This document shows, piece after piece, positions 26,201 to 41,200 of a DNA stretch of 64,000 bases (position 1 is the stretch's first letter; the number at the start of each line of letters is the position of its first letter). The stretch covers positions 217,884-281,883 of the forward strand of contig VXAU01001096.1 in assembly GCA_013399695.1 (NCBI GenBank), given 5' to 3'. The translations under genes and the position numbers were made by a program. Source of the stretch: Formicarius rufipectus. Taxonomy: Eukaryota; Chordata; Aves; Passeriformes; Formicariidae. Under the pieces are notes generated by a model. That model saw only the letters and a program-made list of their open reading frames with translations. It had not been told where the DNA came from and did not search any database.

Positions 26201-29200
26201 CTCTTTTTAATTATAAGAAGTTCTGTCAAGAAGAAACTTGAACTGGATGCTGAATTTTATATAACAGAAATGAACCTGTGTTAGAAACTTATTTTTCAGT
26301 AACATTTGTTCTTTCCTTCTTTTTTTTTTTTTTTTCCTTCTAGGACCGGAATAGGCCCTATGACACTTTTAACTTGCACTCTTTGGAAAATTCCTTAATG
26401 GATATGATAAGGACTGATCATGAGCCTCTGAAAGGTAAACACTACCCTCCCAGTGGCCCACCAATGAGTTTCGCTGATATAATGTGGAGGAATCATTTTA
26501 CAGGTTAGGAATATTCATATGTCCATGCTTGCTTGGTGTTTAAACAAAAATCAGCTTTTCAGTATTGCTCTAAGCTTTTTGCTAATGAATGAGTTTTCAG
26601 TTATGTAAAACTTCTGTTTTCCCATCTTAAGGTAATCTTCTCTACTTAGGAAGATACTGTGGAATGCATATACATTTATTACAGGTGTGCAATGATAATA
26701 TGTGGAGGCCTGGTTAGCTGAAAAGGGTCATGAAGACACGTTACAGCTGTTTGAGAGAGAGCCTGAGAAACATCGGACACAGCTAAATTAAGCTACTGAG
26801 GCACAAGGCCACGGTGCCCTTGCCTGCAGGTGTTTTATGATAACAGAATGGTTGTGATTAGAAAGGCATGAGAAATATGGACTTGAGAACAACAGAAGAA
26901 GAGTTATGGGTGGGATTTTCCCTTGGAAAAAGCATCCAATAACATGCTTACGTTACAGAATATGTATTAGCTTATTATATACAATATAAGAATGTAAAGT
27001 GTGGATCAATAAACGGATACTGGATCACCACTCATATTGAGAGTTTAAGTACACCTACATCGCAACAATAATATTACCTAACTGATGTATCTGAAACATG
27101 GGTTTGTGTATCAGCAAATTGCACAGCTGGTTCTCTTGCAGTCCCTTCAAAAGACATATAGTTCAACTGGAGTCCTATTGATATGTTCAGCATCTTCTAC
27201 AAAGTTTATACTACACTTGTATGCATTATCTACTATTGTACAGGGTTCTAAAGCAAGCACTGTATCAAGGTTACTGTCTGCAGTTGTTTCAGGTTTCTTT
27301 TAAACAAATTTATCTTATGGACTTTGGACTGTTAGGGGGAGACAAAAGATACTAGATGTTAAGTGCTGGAAAGCTTTGATTATGCTGTTACTATTTGTTC
27401 TATCAAATGTAGCATTGGAGATGAAACCATTTCTGGTATTTAGCTGGCAATGAATAGTGACAGGTGTGGCAGCATTTCTTTGAATAAATATTCCTGATCA
27501 ACCTGCCCACTCCTCTATCTTAATCTTTAATTAGTTATTTTAAAAAATAGATGCACATTCTTGCTGACATGCATTCTTGGTGACTTTTAAGACTGAAGGT
27601 AGTAGTAAGGCATATTCCAAGGAAGTATTGAACAAGAAATGGTTCCCAAATGCTAAGAAATCAAACACAAAGAAGAAATTTAATTGTGCATAGTACTTCC
27701 TATGCTAATGCTTATATACATACTGTTTGTTGTCACAACTGCCTCATTTATTCCCCTTCCCATTTATATATTACACATGATCTAAGGTCTTGTGCCTTTT
27801 TGCCATCTTTCTAGGTACAGGGTTTTTTTACAACCATACCAAACCGGCTTCTATGCTATCTTCTGTGCTCTCCACTGTTCCTTGAGATTTGCTGTGCTAT
27901 AGCCTTTGTGTGTCTTTAATCATTATTCATCTTTAAAAAATGGCAAGAAGTACTGTTTCATGTCTCTTCTGATCCTAGACCTCCAAAATAAGGGTTAAAC
28001 TGGAACTTAAAAAAGCAAGCTTAACAAAATTGAGATTTTTGCTGGATATGCGTTACATATGACTGGCATTAAAATATAAAAAAAAAATCGACATTTCTAG
28101 TAAATAGAGTTAAATATTTATTGCATCTTATTAAACGTATTGTAATCGAGCTAAAATTTCCATGTTTTATTAGTATTTACAGAAATATACAAATAGAAAG
28201 TAATTTTTTTAAGACTGAATTTTCATATTAATCTGTGTGGAAAAAATGAGAAAGATGGTGTAAGAAATTATATTGTATTGGCTATTAATTGTTGAAGTCA
28301 AATATTTCTTGTAAAGTTTAAGTTGAACTTTTCCATTTGCCAGTGGGACCATTAGCTTTACTTTTTCTCTAACAAATGCTTGTGTCACGTATTGGGTGTG
28401 CTCTTCCTAAGTATTTCATTTGCTCATTCAGTGCTGCTCACCTGCTTTGGCTGCCTGCCGTGTTAATTAGCTGCTTCCCATCCAGTGACTGTTGGAGAAG
28501 TTGTCTTTATTATCAGTTAGCTCTCTCTGTGTCTCTGCCCAGCTGCTTTTCTGGTTGGTTGGTTGGTTTCCCCATGATATGGTTAATTCCCTGTCTTGCT
28601 TGCTTTTCCTCCTTTATCTAATTACAGGACTTAGTTAGCCTCCAGCTTTGGCCTGACCTGGCGTGCACTTTACTCCTGTTTTCACACTATGCAGCATGAC
28701 TGGCAATATTTGTAGGAGTGGCTGTTTCAGGGCACTTTCATTCTCCCTTGCAAGCAGTGTCACCTTCCTCTGTGTTAAACAAAGCTATGTTACTATTTTA
28801 GCTGAATCCTTTTCCTAAAAGCTAATTTTCTGCAACCATTGATTCATTCCTCAAATCACTTTCTGTGTTTTTGCTGTTGCTTTTTCTGGGAAAATTGGGC
28901 TTGACTCTTCTCCTGTACATTCAGCTTCTTGCTTTTTCTCTGCCAAAGGTGCAGAAGGTTTCCAGCTGCTGTCCTCCTCTTCACCGTCCTTACTTTTCAC
29001 TTAGTATTGTCTTCTAAATTCACTTGATTTTTTTTTTTTCATACTTATGCCACTCTTTTCTGGCTCTTCCTCTTAATGTAGCAGGACATTTTAGTCTGTT
29101 ATCACCCTGAGAAAGTGATCAATTATGCTTGCTTTTGCTTGTGTCTCAAGTTATTGTCACATTTTCATTTGTTTTCACTGTGAAGCTTTTTGAATATACT

Positions 29201-32200
29201 GGTTATGTGCTTCAGCTTTATTTTTTTCAGTTCCTCGTAGACATTCCTGTGTGAATGCCTCTTGTGAGAAATTTCAACTGCTCTTGCTGGAATATTATTA
29301 GTTTAGGCAAATCTCAGTCCCACTTCCTCTTCATTTTACCACCTCTGCCTTTCATATTAAACTGGTTGTGTTTTTTCCCTTTAAATCTTTTCTTCCTCTT
29401 ATGTCTGAGACTTTCCTCTCTTAGATTTGTGCTGCTATTTTTTCTCTAGGTAGGAAATAAAACAACCACTAAAATCCTGATTTAAAATATACCAAGAAAA
29501 ACAATGAGATAGCTTTTAAATTACTTTTCATTGTTCAACTTCTGGTAAACAAGCCTTATTTTCTCAGTTGTAGCTAGCAGCACTTACAGGTCATTTGACA
29601 TATATCTACTACACACATTTTTAAATGGAAGAGGTGAAAAAATGAGTACCGAAATCCTCTGATTTGGAAAATAGAATGATTTTATCCTGGAAAAATTATA
29701 TACTTCCTGGGGCCTCCAATGCATGTTTCAAAGCCGGTGGAGCTATTTCAGGATCATTTCAACCTGCTGCTGCTAACAGTTTTCAGCAAATACTTATTTT
29801 CAGAAGTACTGTCTGTGTATTCATTAGTAGAAGCTTGCAGGTGGTTTCTCTGAAGTTTCAAACTTTGCTTGAAACATTGCCCCTCCTTGGCATGTGTCCC
29901 CTCACATCCCAGAAGATACTTGAAACAAAAAAGAATTCTCTAGAACAAGAGTTCTAGCTTAGAAGGTGGGTGGGATGATTAACCATAAAACATTCTGATG
30001 TGAAGACCAAATTGAAATGGTTCCGGGGTATTTTCTTTTCATTTTGGGGTCTGTGTTCCTCATGCTTTGTGTTCTTCAGCAGTTGGAGAAGCTTGGGATG
30101 AGAAAGGAAGGGTCTGTCCTCCTGTTTATAGTAGTTGAAGCTTCATACCCTCCTCTGAATCTGAGGTATGGTCTGACTTTGTCCTGCAGACCATGGAAGT
30201 CGAGTTTATTTCAAGGTCACCAGAGCAGGCCACTTTTTTAAAGCGTGATCCACTTGACCATGAGAGGGCATGTGATTAAGTGACTCTTTTGGGAGGGTGT
30301 TGCTTGCAAGTGTGGAACAGAGAAAGTCTGACTGATTATTAGTGCAGCAGAAACTAACTGATCCTCACTCTTGCCTTATTGAATTACTTACACTCAGTGA
30401 GTGCTAACCCAGTCTGATTGGCAGCCTGGCTTGGTGCTCTCCAGCCAGGGTTACTCACTTCTTTTTTGGTGTTTCTTGCTGTAAGAGAGATTTGATAGCT
30501 AGCTCTGAGCTTTCCAGATTTAAGTAAATTACCAGCATATCTGTCTATATTTCATTTTATCTTGACCCCATCTTGGGAGAGGAGAAGGTGCTCAGTGTGA
30601 GCTCTTGTTTTGTTTCTGTCTAAAAGTGATTTCTTTTTCTCAGTATTTCCTGCCAAATAGGGGAACCCTGCTGTAGATTCTTGGATTTCTGTCCTCATGA
30701 TCTGGAAACTGTTGGACTTGACAAATAATTTGTCATTTTCATGCTTTGAGGTTTAAGGGATATAAATTAATTGAAAAGGAAGTCTCATTTTCTTTAGTTC
30801 CAAAACAGACTTCCCTACCTGCTTTCTCTACCATCAAGACCAGCTCCAAATTTTTCTTCTCTTTCAGTGAATACTCATAAATACTTTTCTCCTTTTGAAA
30901 AGGAGGGAAAAAGAAAGGGAAAAATGTATTGAGCTCCTTCTAGTTAATGATGAGTTGCTGAATATGACCTGGGGTATCTGGTTGTTCCCTCTGTCAATCA
31001 TAGCAAGGCTGTAAGGCAGAAATGTGCAGTATCTCCTGAGATGATTTTCCTGAATGGTCCTACTTATTTTCTAAGTTGCCAATAAAATATGTTATACACT
31101 GAAAAAATATGAGGGACAGTTTTGGTTTAATGAGGAAAGAACATATTTTCAGTATTTTATAACCTTTTTTATTGACATACTGCTTTGACCTAAGGCTGTA
31201 GGGCAAAACTGAATTACCAGAACAGCTAAGTAGATGCTACTTATTACTGACTAGAACATTTCTTTCCTACATCAAAGTGTCTCCTGTCAATGGTGTAATA
31301 TGTCACTGTTGCAATATGTTTATCCGTGTCAAACTATTGCATTACAACACAAACAGAGGCATTCTGATCTAAAAAAATATTTTGATCAGTAGTAACTAGC
31401 AGCTGCCTTTGTTCTATTTTTAAATAATTAAATATTTCAGCTGTGTTAGATCATATGCTGTGCACATGTGCTACTGACAGGTCATGAAATGGAATCAAAG
31501 TATAAAATTGAGGAGAGAAATTATGTCCCCTCAAAATATTTATTTTAAATTTACTGTTACTAGATAACAGTAACATTTGGGGTTTATTCTAAATCAGAGT
31601 GAAAACAAACTTTGCAATTTGCAAATCTCCACCTAAGAAAAATTCTGAGCTTTTTAAAATTATCAATGTGGTACATCTTCAAATATGAGCATTTAGAGAC
31701 AACATGTGTACAAGGAGAATTTCAAGAGTAGGCTTTATTAAAACTAGTTTTAATATCATACTGTAGAAAGATACATAAAGTATATGTTATTTATGTCATG
31801 ATACTTCAGTAGAGGCCGAGATGTTGAATACAGACATACAACAGTTCAGAGGCAGAAGTAGCACCTGTGGGGAAACTTTTTATCTTGATTTTCAGTACTT
31901 AATAACACCCATATATTTGTGTCATAGAAAACTGAAGTTACTGGATTACTTATTTTTTAATATTGTAAAGACTGGTAATGTGAATACTAAGCAAAGTTTG
32001 ATATTTCCTGTTTAATTTTAAATTAACTGCTGTTTATTATTTTTGACAGTCAAGTGTTTGAATATCACATGCAATTTAGATAGTGTTGTAGTAAATACAG
32101 AATGTACTTTTACCTTTCCACTTTGATTTTCATTACCTTCAATACATGCCACCCGATTTTGTTCAGCTCTAAGTGTCCCTAAGCTTTTTGTAAGCAAAGC

Positions 32201-35200
32201 AGTGTTTGCCACATGACCTGAGAAAAGTGAAGGTGAATGGACCATATTTGTGTTTGCAGTCAGCAGCTGAACACAAAGGTCATGCAAATAGAACAAATGT
32301 TGTCATCTCAGACCTAGAAATGGTGCTACCCTGCTAGAGCTTTTTGCAACACCTTGATTAGAAAAAGGCGTAGTGTACCTGCATTTCCCAAAATCTCTGT
32401 GCTCATCAGACCCCTTTCTGTACATGCTCATGAAAAACAGACTGAGCAGACCGATGTGTTTGCACTTCAAAAAACCTAATCCTTTTAAAGGAAGCAGACC
32501 CATGTGCCATTTAAAACTCTGCTTATTTAAGAAAGTCCTCTGTAATATTTTGTTCAGTACAGAGTATGATCATTAAATGGTTCATGATTCTGAAACAAGT
32601 GCGTTGTCCAACGGTCCTGTAGAATGATCATACTTCCTAATTTGCTGCTGGAATCTAGCATTTGTTTGTCTTTGATCTGCTGAATCTGTTTTGAGCAGGA
32701 GTGGTGTGGTTTTATTGTTTGCTTTGTTCAGTTTAATAAGTGATGATACAGATACCAAATTTTGCTTCTCTTTATTTGTGTTTTTTTTTCATCGTGCTAC
32801 TGAAGATTGGCCTCGCAAAGACCTAAAGCTGTTTTTCTTTTTTTTCTTTCTCACTTCTCTACCATTTTGAGGGGTTTGTGTTTGTTAACATAGATTGTTA
32901 ATGGAAGAGTCTGCTTTCGTATTGTTTTATTTTATTCCTCCAAAACTCACCAATGAAAATACCAGTGTTGCTCTTTTGAATACAATTCTAGAACTTCATG
33001 TAGAATGGGCATGTGTGTACATATTATTTTCTTCCACTTACAAGTAAAGCCAAATTTATCTTTATGTTCATCAAGTCTTGCTTTTAAAGTAATGGTATTT
33101 TGAAAATACAGGTGTTTTCAAGCTGAAAAATGTTTGTACTATTTAATACATGTAAGTCCCTTGTGTTTTATTGGAGCAATGTAATTTACTTTTGAAGACA
33201 GCATTTCATTGTAATGTATATGCTGTTTTATTTTACAGTTTGCTTTCCCTACTGATGACATATATTTGCATAGTCAATGATAGGAAGAAGTTGTTATCAG
33301 CAATCTTTATTACTGATATTCATACCTGATAAGTATACACTTCTATTCACATTTTCTCAATATGTTTTTTGCACAGTAAAAATATATACATGTGAACACA
33401 ATAATATTTCTTTGTATTTCCCTTAATTTTTTTAAAGATCTGTAAGTGTAGGTGTCTAAATTATGGGTGTGAATAAATGGCAGACAGACATAAAAAAGGG
33501 GTGAGGGAATAAACCCACCATACTTCCTTTATTTTTTATAATTCTTTATGCAGACCCTTGCTCACAACATTCTTGGTTTTGAAATTGTCTTTGGCATGTA
33601 TGTTGAGCTAGTCTAGCATCAGCTTCAGGTGTCTAATTTTAGGGGAAAAGGAGAGAGAATGGTCTGAGGTCTACTGAGTTAGAAATTATTACAATTCTTA
33701 TATATGCACACACATGCTTCTTTGTGGCTTTTTGTGAGTCATGGAGTAAAGACTCGTGATTGAGCTGATGAGGGGCAGTGTGTGTGTGTGTGGAGTCAGG
33801 TTGTGCTGTAAACTGGACTCCTGTATACATGTGAGTCAGAAGAATAATCTTGTTTCAGGTGTTTGAGGTATTGTACTCATCTTCCTTTGATTTTTGTACT
33901 CTTCTCTGTCTGAACTTTGCCCACTTGCTATCTATCCATCCAAATAACTATGGCTGGTTTTTAGTGTGTTTTGTTGGCATTAACTTGGAAATCATTTGCT
34001 GTAGAAGATAAGAATGGTAAAGGAGGGATTATTACTAAGGAAATACAGCAGACCTAGTCCTGTTGCCAGTTTTGACCTTACCCCTAGATTATGTAGTCAT
34101 AACTTGTAATTCGTATCAACAGTGGTCTGAAGGGCCTTGTGAGATGAAGTTCTCATTCCCAGAAAGTTTAGGACAGGTCAAAAGCAGGCCAGCTTTGCTA
34201 TTTTCTAGCAAATCTTGTGCCAAATACCACTTGTTGAATTTATATGAATGACCAGTCTTGGTGAAAGTCATGAGGTATAATAGTGCAAGAAGTTTTACTC
34301 CATGTATAACCAATGAACATTGTTTCTTAGAATGTGGATTGTAATTTGAAAATTATGAGAAAGGTAGTTGTAATATTAAAAACCCTTCATTGAGTAAGTG
34401 TTAATGTCCAGGAGCTGATTAGGGTTTCACAAGTTCAAAAAGATATAAAGCTCTTAGGAAGAGAAAATTAATAAAAAAGGAATTGAAATAGCGGTAAAAC
34501 TGTGTCTGATACCTGGTTCATTATTTTTGGAGTGTTATTTCTCAAAACTAATCATGTAACTTGAAGTTATCTAGACAATTTTTAAAAATAGTATATTTGT
34601 GAAAGATTTAATAAAGAGATTTGGATGTGGGAAGGGTATACTTCCTTAATCTGTTGTAAAGATTTCAGGATTGATTCAAGATCATTATGCTCTTCTACAA
34701 AGAACAAGGTAACATTACATTCCATTTAACATCTCATTTCCAATGTAATACAGAAGAGAAGATTCACAGACTTGATGTGATCTAAAAAGGAATTGGGTGC
34801 TCTGCCATGACAAGCGTGATGATGCACATGCAGTAGAACACTCGGCCAGTCCAGCCAGAAGTGTCTCTCCAGATATTGTTAGAAGAGATAATTTAAGAAA
34901 TTTAACAACATAGAATAAGGAAAAGTGCAGCCTGGGCTATTCAAGTATCATTAAACCTTCATTTATGCTCTGAAATGTTTAAAGAGGAAGCAATATACAA
35001 TTGGATTTTTTTTTTCTTTTTCAATTACGAATTAAAAATATTTGTGAGAGTGATTATTTTTGCAGCCTAACTGCAGTACTGTAAGTCTATGTTATAAAAG
35101 CACAAAATTGAAAATATACTCAGTAAATAGTTGTGAAACCAAGATAGGCAAACTGAAAATGGCAGATGTACACTGAGTACAAGTACTGAGGATGTTGTTA

Positions 35201-38200
35201 CTGGAAGAGTTTCTATTTATGATTTCAGTGGACTGCTGGAATCTATAACTTCCGTGCTCTAACTTCTCTGCATTTCTGCTTAATGTGCTTAATAATCTTG
35301 AAAAGTTAAGCTTTTGTCTGTAGATTTTTGCTTTAAAATTATCATTAGAAATATGTGCTTATATAAACTTTGTAAAGGTCCGGTAGCATACATGTGTTTT
35401 TCTTAAAATTGATTCTTTTCCAATAGTATTTTGTGTTCAACCTAAATATGCCTTTGAAAGTAAATATTTTTAATTATATTTCACTGTTCAACATTGCACC
35501 TTTAAAAAAAAAATCCAGTTTCCTTTCTGTGCTCCCTTGTTGTTCCTGAGATTATTATGCATTTTTGTAATCTGCATACGGCATCTTTTTTCAATTGAAT
35601 AATTTGCTTCAAGCAACAAGATATTCAAATGTTATAGCTAATATGAAAGGCTATATAATTATTAGTAATTAACTGTCTTTTGACTAGTGCATTACTAGTG
35701 TCTTTTGAATGCTTTTAATACAGGTGTGTTTTGAAAGGATTCCATTAATCTGTTTCTATAGAGCTGTACTAGCGATCTCTGGAGATGTACAGAATTATCC
35801 GGCACAGTGGCTTAGCTCAGTGTGAGAACATGTCCTTCTGCCTGTGCTGCTCTGTATTTTCTGCTCCTCTTAAAAGATAGCTGACAAGAACTGTTTAAAA
35901 ATAGCAGGCCAAGGGCAGGTGACAAAATGTCACACAAGCAGCACCTGGTCCAGCGACAGCCTGGAGGGAGGGGAAAAAACGAACCCAGATGTCACAGATA
36001 GGCTTCTATTTCTGAAGCTGGTCAAACAGCAGAATTTCAGCTTCAGCAAAGGAAGAGAGAAAGGCCCATCCAAGTATTATGCACTCAAATTTGACTCTCT
36101 TTTTTTTATGATTTTTTTTTTCCTATTCCAAGTATGTATTTAAGAAGTGCAGATTAGTGTATACACCTCTTCTCTTTGCAAGTAACACCTGTAGCCTCAC
36201 ACTCATTAATACACAGGAGAAGGGAATTAATGTCCATCTGGCAAGATTTCTGAAATATTTTAGCAAAGGTTGCACTAACTGAAATAATAACAATTTTAAT
36301 GTTTCTGCAATGCCAGATTAATGTGAAAATATGTATAGGAGAATTATATCTGTTATTAGGAAATACGAAGTAGTTCATGAAGATCATTTCTTTAAGAAGC
36401 TTTGCTCAAGAAGCTGGAAAGTAAAAATAGAAATTCTATTTACCTTCTGCCCTCACTTCCTTCTGCAGGTGCTGTTGGCTTCATAGCCTTACTGTGGCAA
36501 CACTTTTTTGTAAAAGGAGAAAACTGTAATGTGAAGAAAATATTTGCTTTTCTTAAACTGCTCATGACTTAGTTTCAGAAGTGTATTGAAACCTATGCTG
36601 CATCTGTTCAGAAAGAATATTCATTACAGCACAGCATTCTTAGTGACTGGAAATAGAAGGTTTTAACTATCAGTGTGGACTAAAAGTACTGGAGAGGATT
36701 GGCTTTAGTTCTGCTTTGGCAGAGTTCATTTGTTTAAACTTGGGTTTGCAGAAGTACAGGAGCATAACCATTATATTGATTCTTCAGTGTAGTGAGTGGG
36801 TCCTGAGCTCTCGTATTTCAGTGCCTGTGTAGTGAAGAAATGAGATGTGAAAAGTGTGTATGAAATGGAATTAGATTATATACACGAAGTTACTTACGTT
36901 ACTCAATTGAAACATATTTTTATATGGCTGCAATTATCCCTTTGTATTTTTTTCCAAGTAAGGACTAACCAATCACAGCTTTTGAATTCCTTCTGGTGTT
37001 TTGATTTAAAAAATCCTACTACAAAGTTTCTTCAGGTTAAGTTTTTAATGCTTCAGCTCAATTAAATAGTATCTAAAACTAATCAGATCAGCACTACTTC
37101 TGTGGGCTCATTTCTTGCTTTGACAGTAAAAGTAGATTTCCTGGACTAAGTCTTCTTTGGGTCAAGAGTATATATTTCTTAACATACAGATGAGTGTATT
37201 GCATAAGAACGATATTCCCTCCAACCCAGTGTTTTATATCAAATAGTAGGTGATGGAAGATTCTTAGGGAAGAATACAAAACCAAGGCAAGAACACTCTC
37301 TCCAACTCTCTGTTAACTTGAGAGTTTCTGGTGCCACAGGTAGTATGCAAAAAATTATTTATTTTTACCAGTTAAGTGGAGTTTTGTAATGCTGCACTTG
37401 TTATTGGAAGCCAACTATAGTTGTCATAACTGCAGCAAGGTTGAACTTGAGGCCTTATTTTGGAAGGGTAGGCACAATACTTTCTTAGTGCAAAGCAAAA
37501 GAATGTATATAAAATAATTATTTCAGTGTTTATTTTGTGATTTCCAGTATTTTAAGTACAAGCCACTAAAGGTACTGTAGTGTTAAATATTGAAAGTGTG
37601 TATTCTTGGGAAGTTGCCCTCAATAGGTGAAAGATTCACTTACCCCAACTGTTCATCCTCTTTAGAAATTTTCATATTAATGAATTTAATTCAGTTTTTA
37701 AATAAAAACATTGAAAATAGCTTCTGCTTACATTGCAGGGCGTATGGGAATAAATTTCCATCATCCAGGAACAGACAATATTATGGCTCTTAATAGTAAG
37801 TAGTTAATGTCTAGTGATTTATATTGCCATGTTAAATATTATTTCATACATTTATTGGGTCTGTAGCCGCACAGTCAGGCAGAGATATATATATAATAAT
37901 ATTTACATAGAAGTTTGTGTGCATACTCTGAAAATGTGTTCCATAAATCAGTCACCTCTGATTTTATTGGTAGAATTGGTGATTCTTTATATTAGCTTTA
38001 TAATGATTTTGTGTTTCGCTAGAAGCTTCAGAATGCCTGCTATAGATAGTATTACAAAACAGTCTCTCTTGTTCCCTCTTTTGTGGATATGCATGTGTGT
38101 TAAATCTGTAACTTTAATTTCTGATACCTCTCCAGACATATTTCTTCCTGTTGGGATGAGCTGTTACAAGTTTTGCATACAGTTACATTGACTGATGGGT

Positions 38201-41200
38201 TTTGCTCTGCTAGTTTCATTATGCAGACAGGAACAGAGAGAATGTTTACACATCTAAATAATGAGGAAAAACTGCACTGCACTGAGAGATTATTGCTTTT
38301 GTGTGTGTCAGAAGAGTAAAATTAGGAGTCCAATCATGAATATATGCATTCAAAAAACCTGCTGGAATGGATCTGGAAGACAGCTCATATGTGGGGGGAT
38401 AGGAGGGATGGGGTGTTAGGCACCTCCAGCATAACGTAGAACTGAACTATGCAAATCTAAGCATAGCATTTGTCTGTCTAATCCTATGAAATCCTTACTA
38501 TTTGAAAATATCTGGTTTTCTTTCCAATGTTGTATTAGACTTGTTAGGATTAACTACAAACTTCTCTTAAAATTTTTTGCCTGTGCATTGTCAATGTAAG
38601 TTGGACTGTGTATAGTTGACAACTGCCTATTTAATGTGTAGTACCAAGCAAAGGCTAATTTATAAATGTGAAGAACTGAAATTTTTTAATAGACAAGATG
38701 AAAGGTGTCTAACATTTGGCTTTAAAGGCCCGCTTTTGGAACCCGTAAGACTTTGCTTGTATTCTTCTTAGTTTTACATTGTTAATGATAAGGTGGTCCC
38801 TTGAAGAGTTTCACTTGTCATAGTTAGCAGATATGCCCCATTTTCTTACAGACACATGAAATTATGGGAAATCAAGGAATTGACTCAAAGCACTCAGTTT
38901 AATTAAAGACTTTATTAAAAGAGTAATCTGTTCATGTTGGGGTGTGTGTGTAAATAAGTTCTATATGGTACAGCTGTTGGCTGTTTGACATGAATTCTGG
39001 TCTTAAAATGTATTTGTTGTTCTAATGTGGGCATTTCATTGAGCTGATTGCAATAGTAATATACTTGTGAAGATGGAATATTATGATTGATTTTTGACTT
39101 ACTTTTAAAAACTGACAATTGCTATGTAGTACTTCTTACAAAGTCTTACAGAGATTTTTGAAAGACAAGAATGAAAAACTGATACCAAATGTTATACTAT
39201 TTTGGGACAACTTACTTTTATCCTAAATGACTGATGTACTCTATTCTGATTTATTTTTAATGGAAGTAATAGTTAAGAAAATATTTCTTCCTAATTTCTT
39301 TGAAATTTTTACAGCACCTATAAAATCTAATAGTTTGTAAAAACCACAATGATCTTTGTAGCTGTAGTCCTGGTGTATGCTTAAAATATCAACAGAGCTA
39401 ACTGAGTGACCTACACTAAATATTAGTGTGTTTCCACTATTTAAAGTATTAGGGGTCCATTGAAATATTAACTGTTTAGAGACTTGCATAAGCTTGGAAT
39501 CATAAATATGCAATTTATGCAAAATTATATTCAGCACAGTTCAAAAGTCTAAGTAAGTTCCCATATATTTCTCTTCCCTTTCTTTATTAGGTGAGGCCTC
39601 ACCACTTTAGATCATTACTGAGAGCCCAGAAGCTAGAATTATTGTGCTGTGAAACCTGTGGGGTTTTGCTCTTAAATCTTTGAAGACCTGAGAACAAAAG
39701 CAAATATTCAAGTGTGTGTGTGTATATATACAACACCTTAAAAATTACTTTGTGTGATTGAAATCTTCTTTTGTATGCAGCTGAAACTGCAAAATTTAGA
39801 ACTATGTGATTTCCATGTCATCCATTACCTTTATGGTGGGGAAATATACTAAGGAAAGTTACTTCAAGAAGAAATTCTGTTTTCTGTGCTGGAATGATTG
39901 TGATTTGGGATAAAAAAATAAAAGTTCCCAAAAGATATTTCATAACAGTAATTTTTGGAACAATTTTGAGAACTTATATAACATCTTTAAATCATGGTAC
40001 TTGTCATATCTACGTGTAATTTCTGTGAAACCAAACACTGTGCTGAAACTGCAAATCCAACCTTCACATTCTATTTATAGTCATTACTACATAAGCATTT
40101 TACTCTTCTCCTGTGAAGACACAGTAAAAATGTTTAAGATTTATTACTCAAAGCCCAATTCCACATTGACAGTGTATACAAGCTTTTGAAGTTGGGAGAC
40201 AACATATGCTCATGCCAAGAGCAATGCAACACTTCCCATGTTGTAGGGAGAGAGGAAGTTCTCTGTGAGGTGTTGGTCTCCAGCTCCTTCTCATCCTCTG
40301 TGGCAGCTCTTTAAACTGTCCTTCAGCTGCTACTCTTTTTTACTGGTTGCAGCCTTTGGAACCTGGCTATTTTCCTGACTGACTGTCTTGAGCTGCTGTC
40401 TGTAAATGTTAATGGGGATTGTTTGGTTTGAGGGAAGGTGTTACTTGCTGGGCTGGCAGCATAGTGTGGAGCACACTACCACTGGTTTGTTCATCATTGT
40501 GCAAAGCGCCAAGTTCTGAAATGAAGAAATCAGTAGGATAGAAGAGATTACTTTGAAATACATAATTATTATTAATATCTTCTTGTCATTAATGGCATTT
40601 TACTTGTGTACATACACAGTTGCACGTGACTCAACATGTTTATGTTGTAAATGCTCCTGAAGTTCAGAATTAGACTTCTTTTGAGGAATGCAATGTTCAC
40701 AAATTCAGAGAGATTTGAGCAAATTCCTAAAGAGCATTTAAGTAAAAGAAAGATGCAAATACTTAGATTTGAAATGTCATTCAAAGGGGAAAAGGTGTAG
40801 CTTCTGTCTGTACCAGATCTAATTGAAATTTTCCTAAATAAAATAGTTTTCAATCAGTAAGTGTTATCAGTTAGTTAACTTTTTAATAGTATCATCCATA
40901 CTGAGCTGAACAGAAGAATTTTTTTAAACAGCACCTTATTAAAACAATTGATACTGTAATGTATAGGGTAAATGTGGTTTAAATTGAACTATTGATTTTA
41001 TGTAAATTCATGTATGACCTTAAGAAGAAACCATTTACTAGTGATACTTTTAATAGATGTTTGCAGCACCACTTAAAAGCTATGCTTAAAGTACTAAGCA
41101 AAGTCTGAAAATAAATTAATTTGCTTTGACAAAATTAAGTCAAAGGTGTCCTACATCCCTTCTCTTATTAGTATTCACTGTCTTTTGCAGCTATACTTTT

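Larger units (their letters stand above)
6170..26343 (+). other. CPEB3: CPEB3 intron, 20.2 kb
   Basis: It begins GTAAAT and ends with a long T-rich tract and TTCTAG. It corresponds to mammalian CPEB3 intron 2, which contains the self-cleaving CPEB3 ribozyme in mammals; I saw no intact ribozyme here. I saw no coding exon. The only structure is G/T-rich tracts, short tandem repeats, TA/TG runs, one assembly gap and AT-rich unique sequence. All open frames inside are short and without recognisable domains. Confidence 0.9.
26504..37738 (+). other. CPEB3: CPEB3 intron, 11.2 kb
   Basis: It begins GTTAGG and ends CATTGCAG. It contains a solo LTR near its start, a pyrimidine-biased stretch around 28370-29450, a (GT)7 run and otherwise AT-rich unique sequence. 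I saw no coding exon. Open frames such as those at 28376-28621 and 29664-29957 have no recognisable domains. Confidence 0.9.

Noticed and set aside
37814..38191. A 125-codon open frame, among the longest outside the exons.
   Set aside because: It begins just after the 57-nt exon donor, has no domain or family resemblance, and its composition matches the AT-rich intron.
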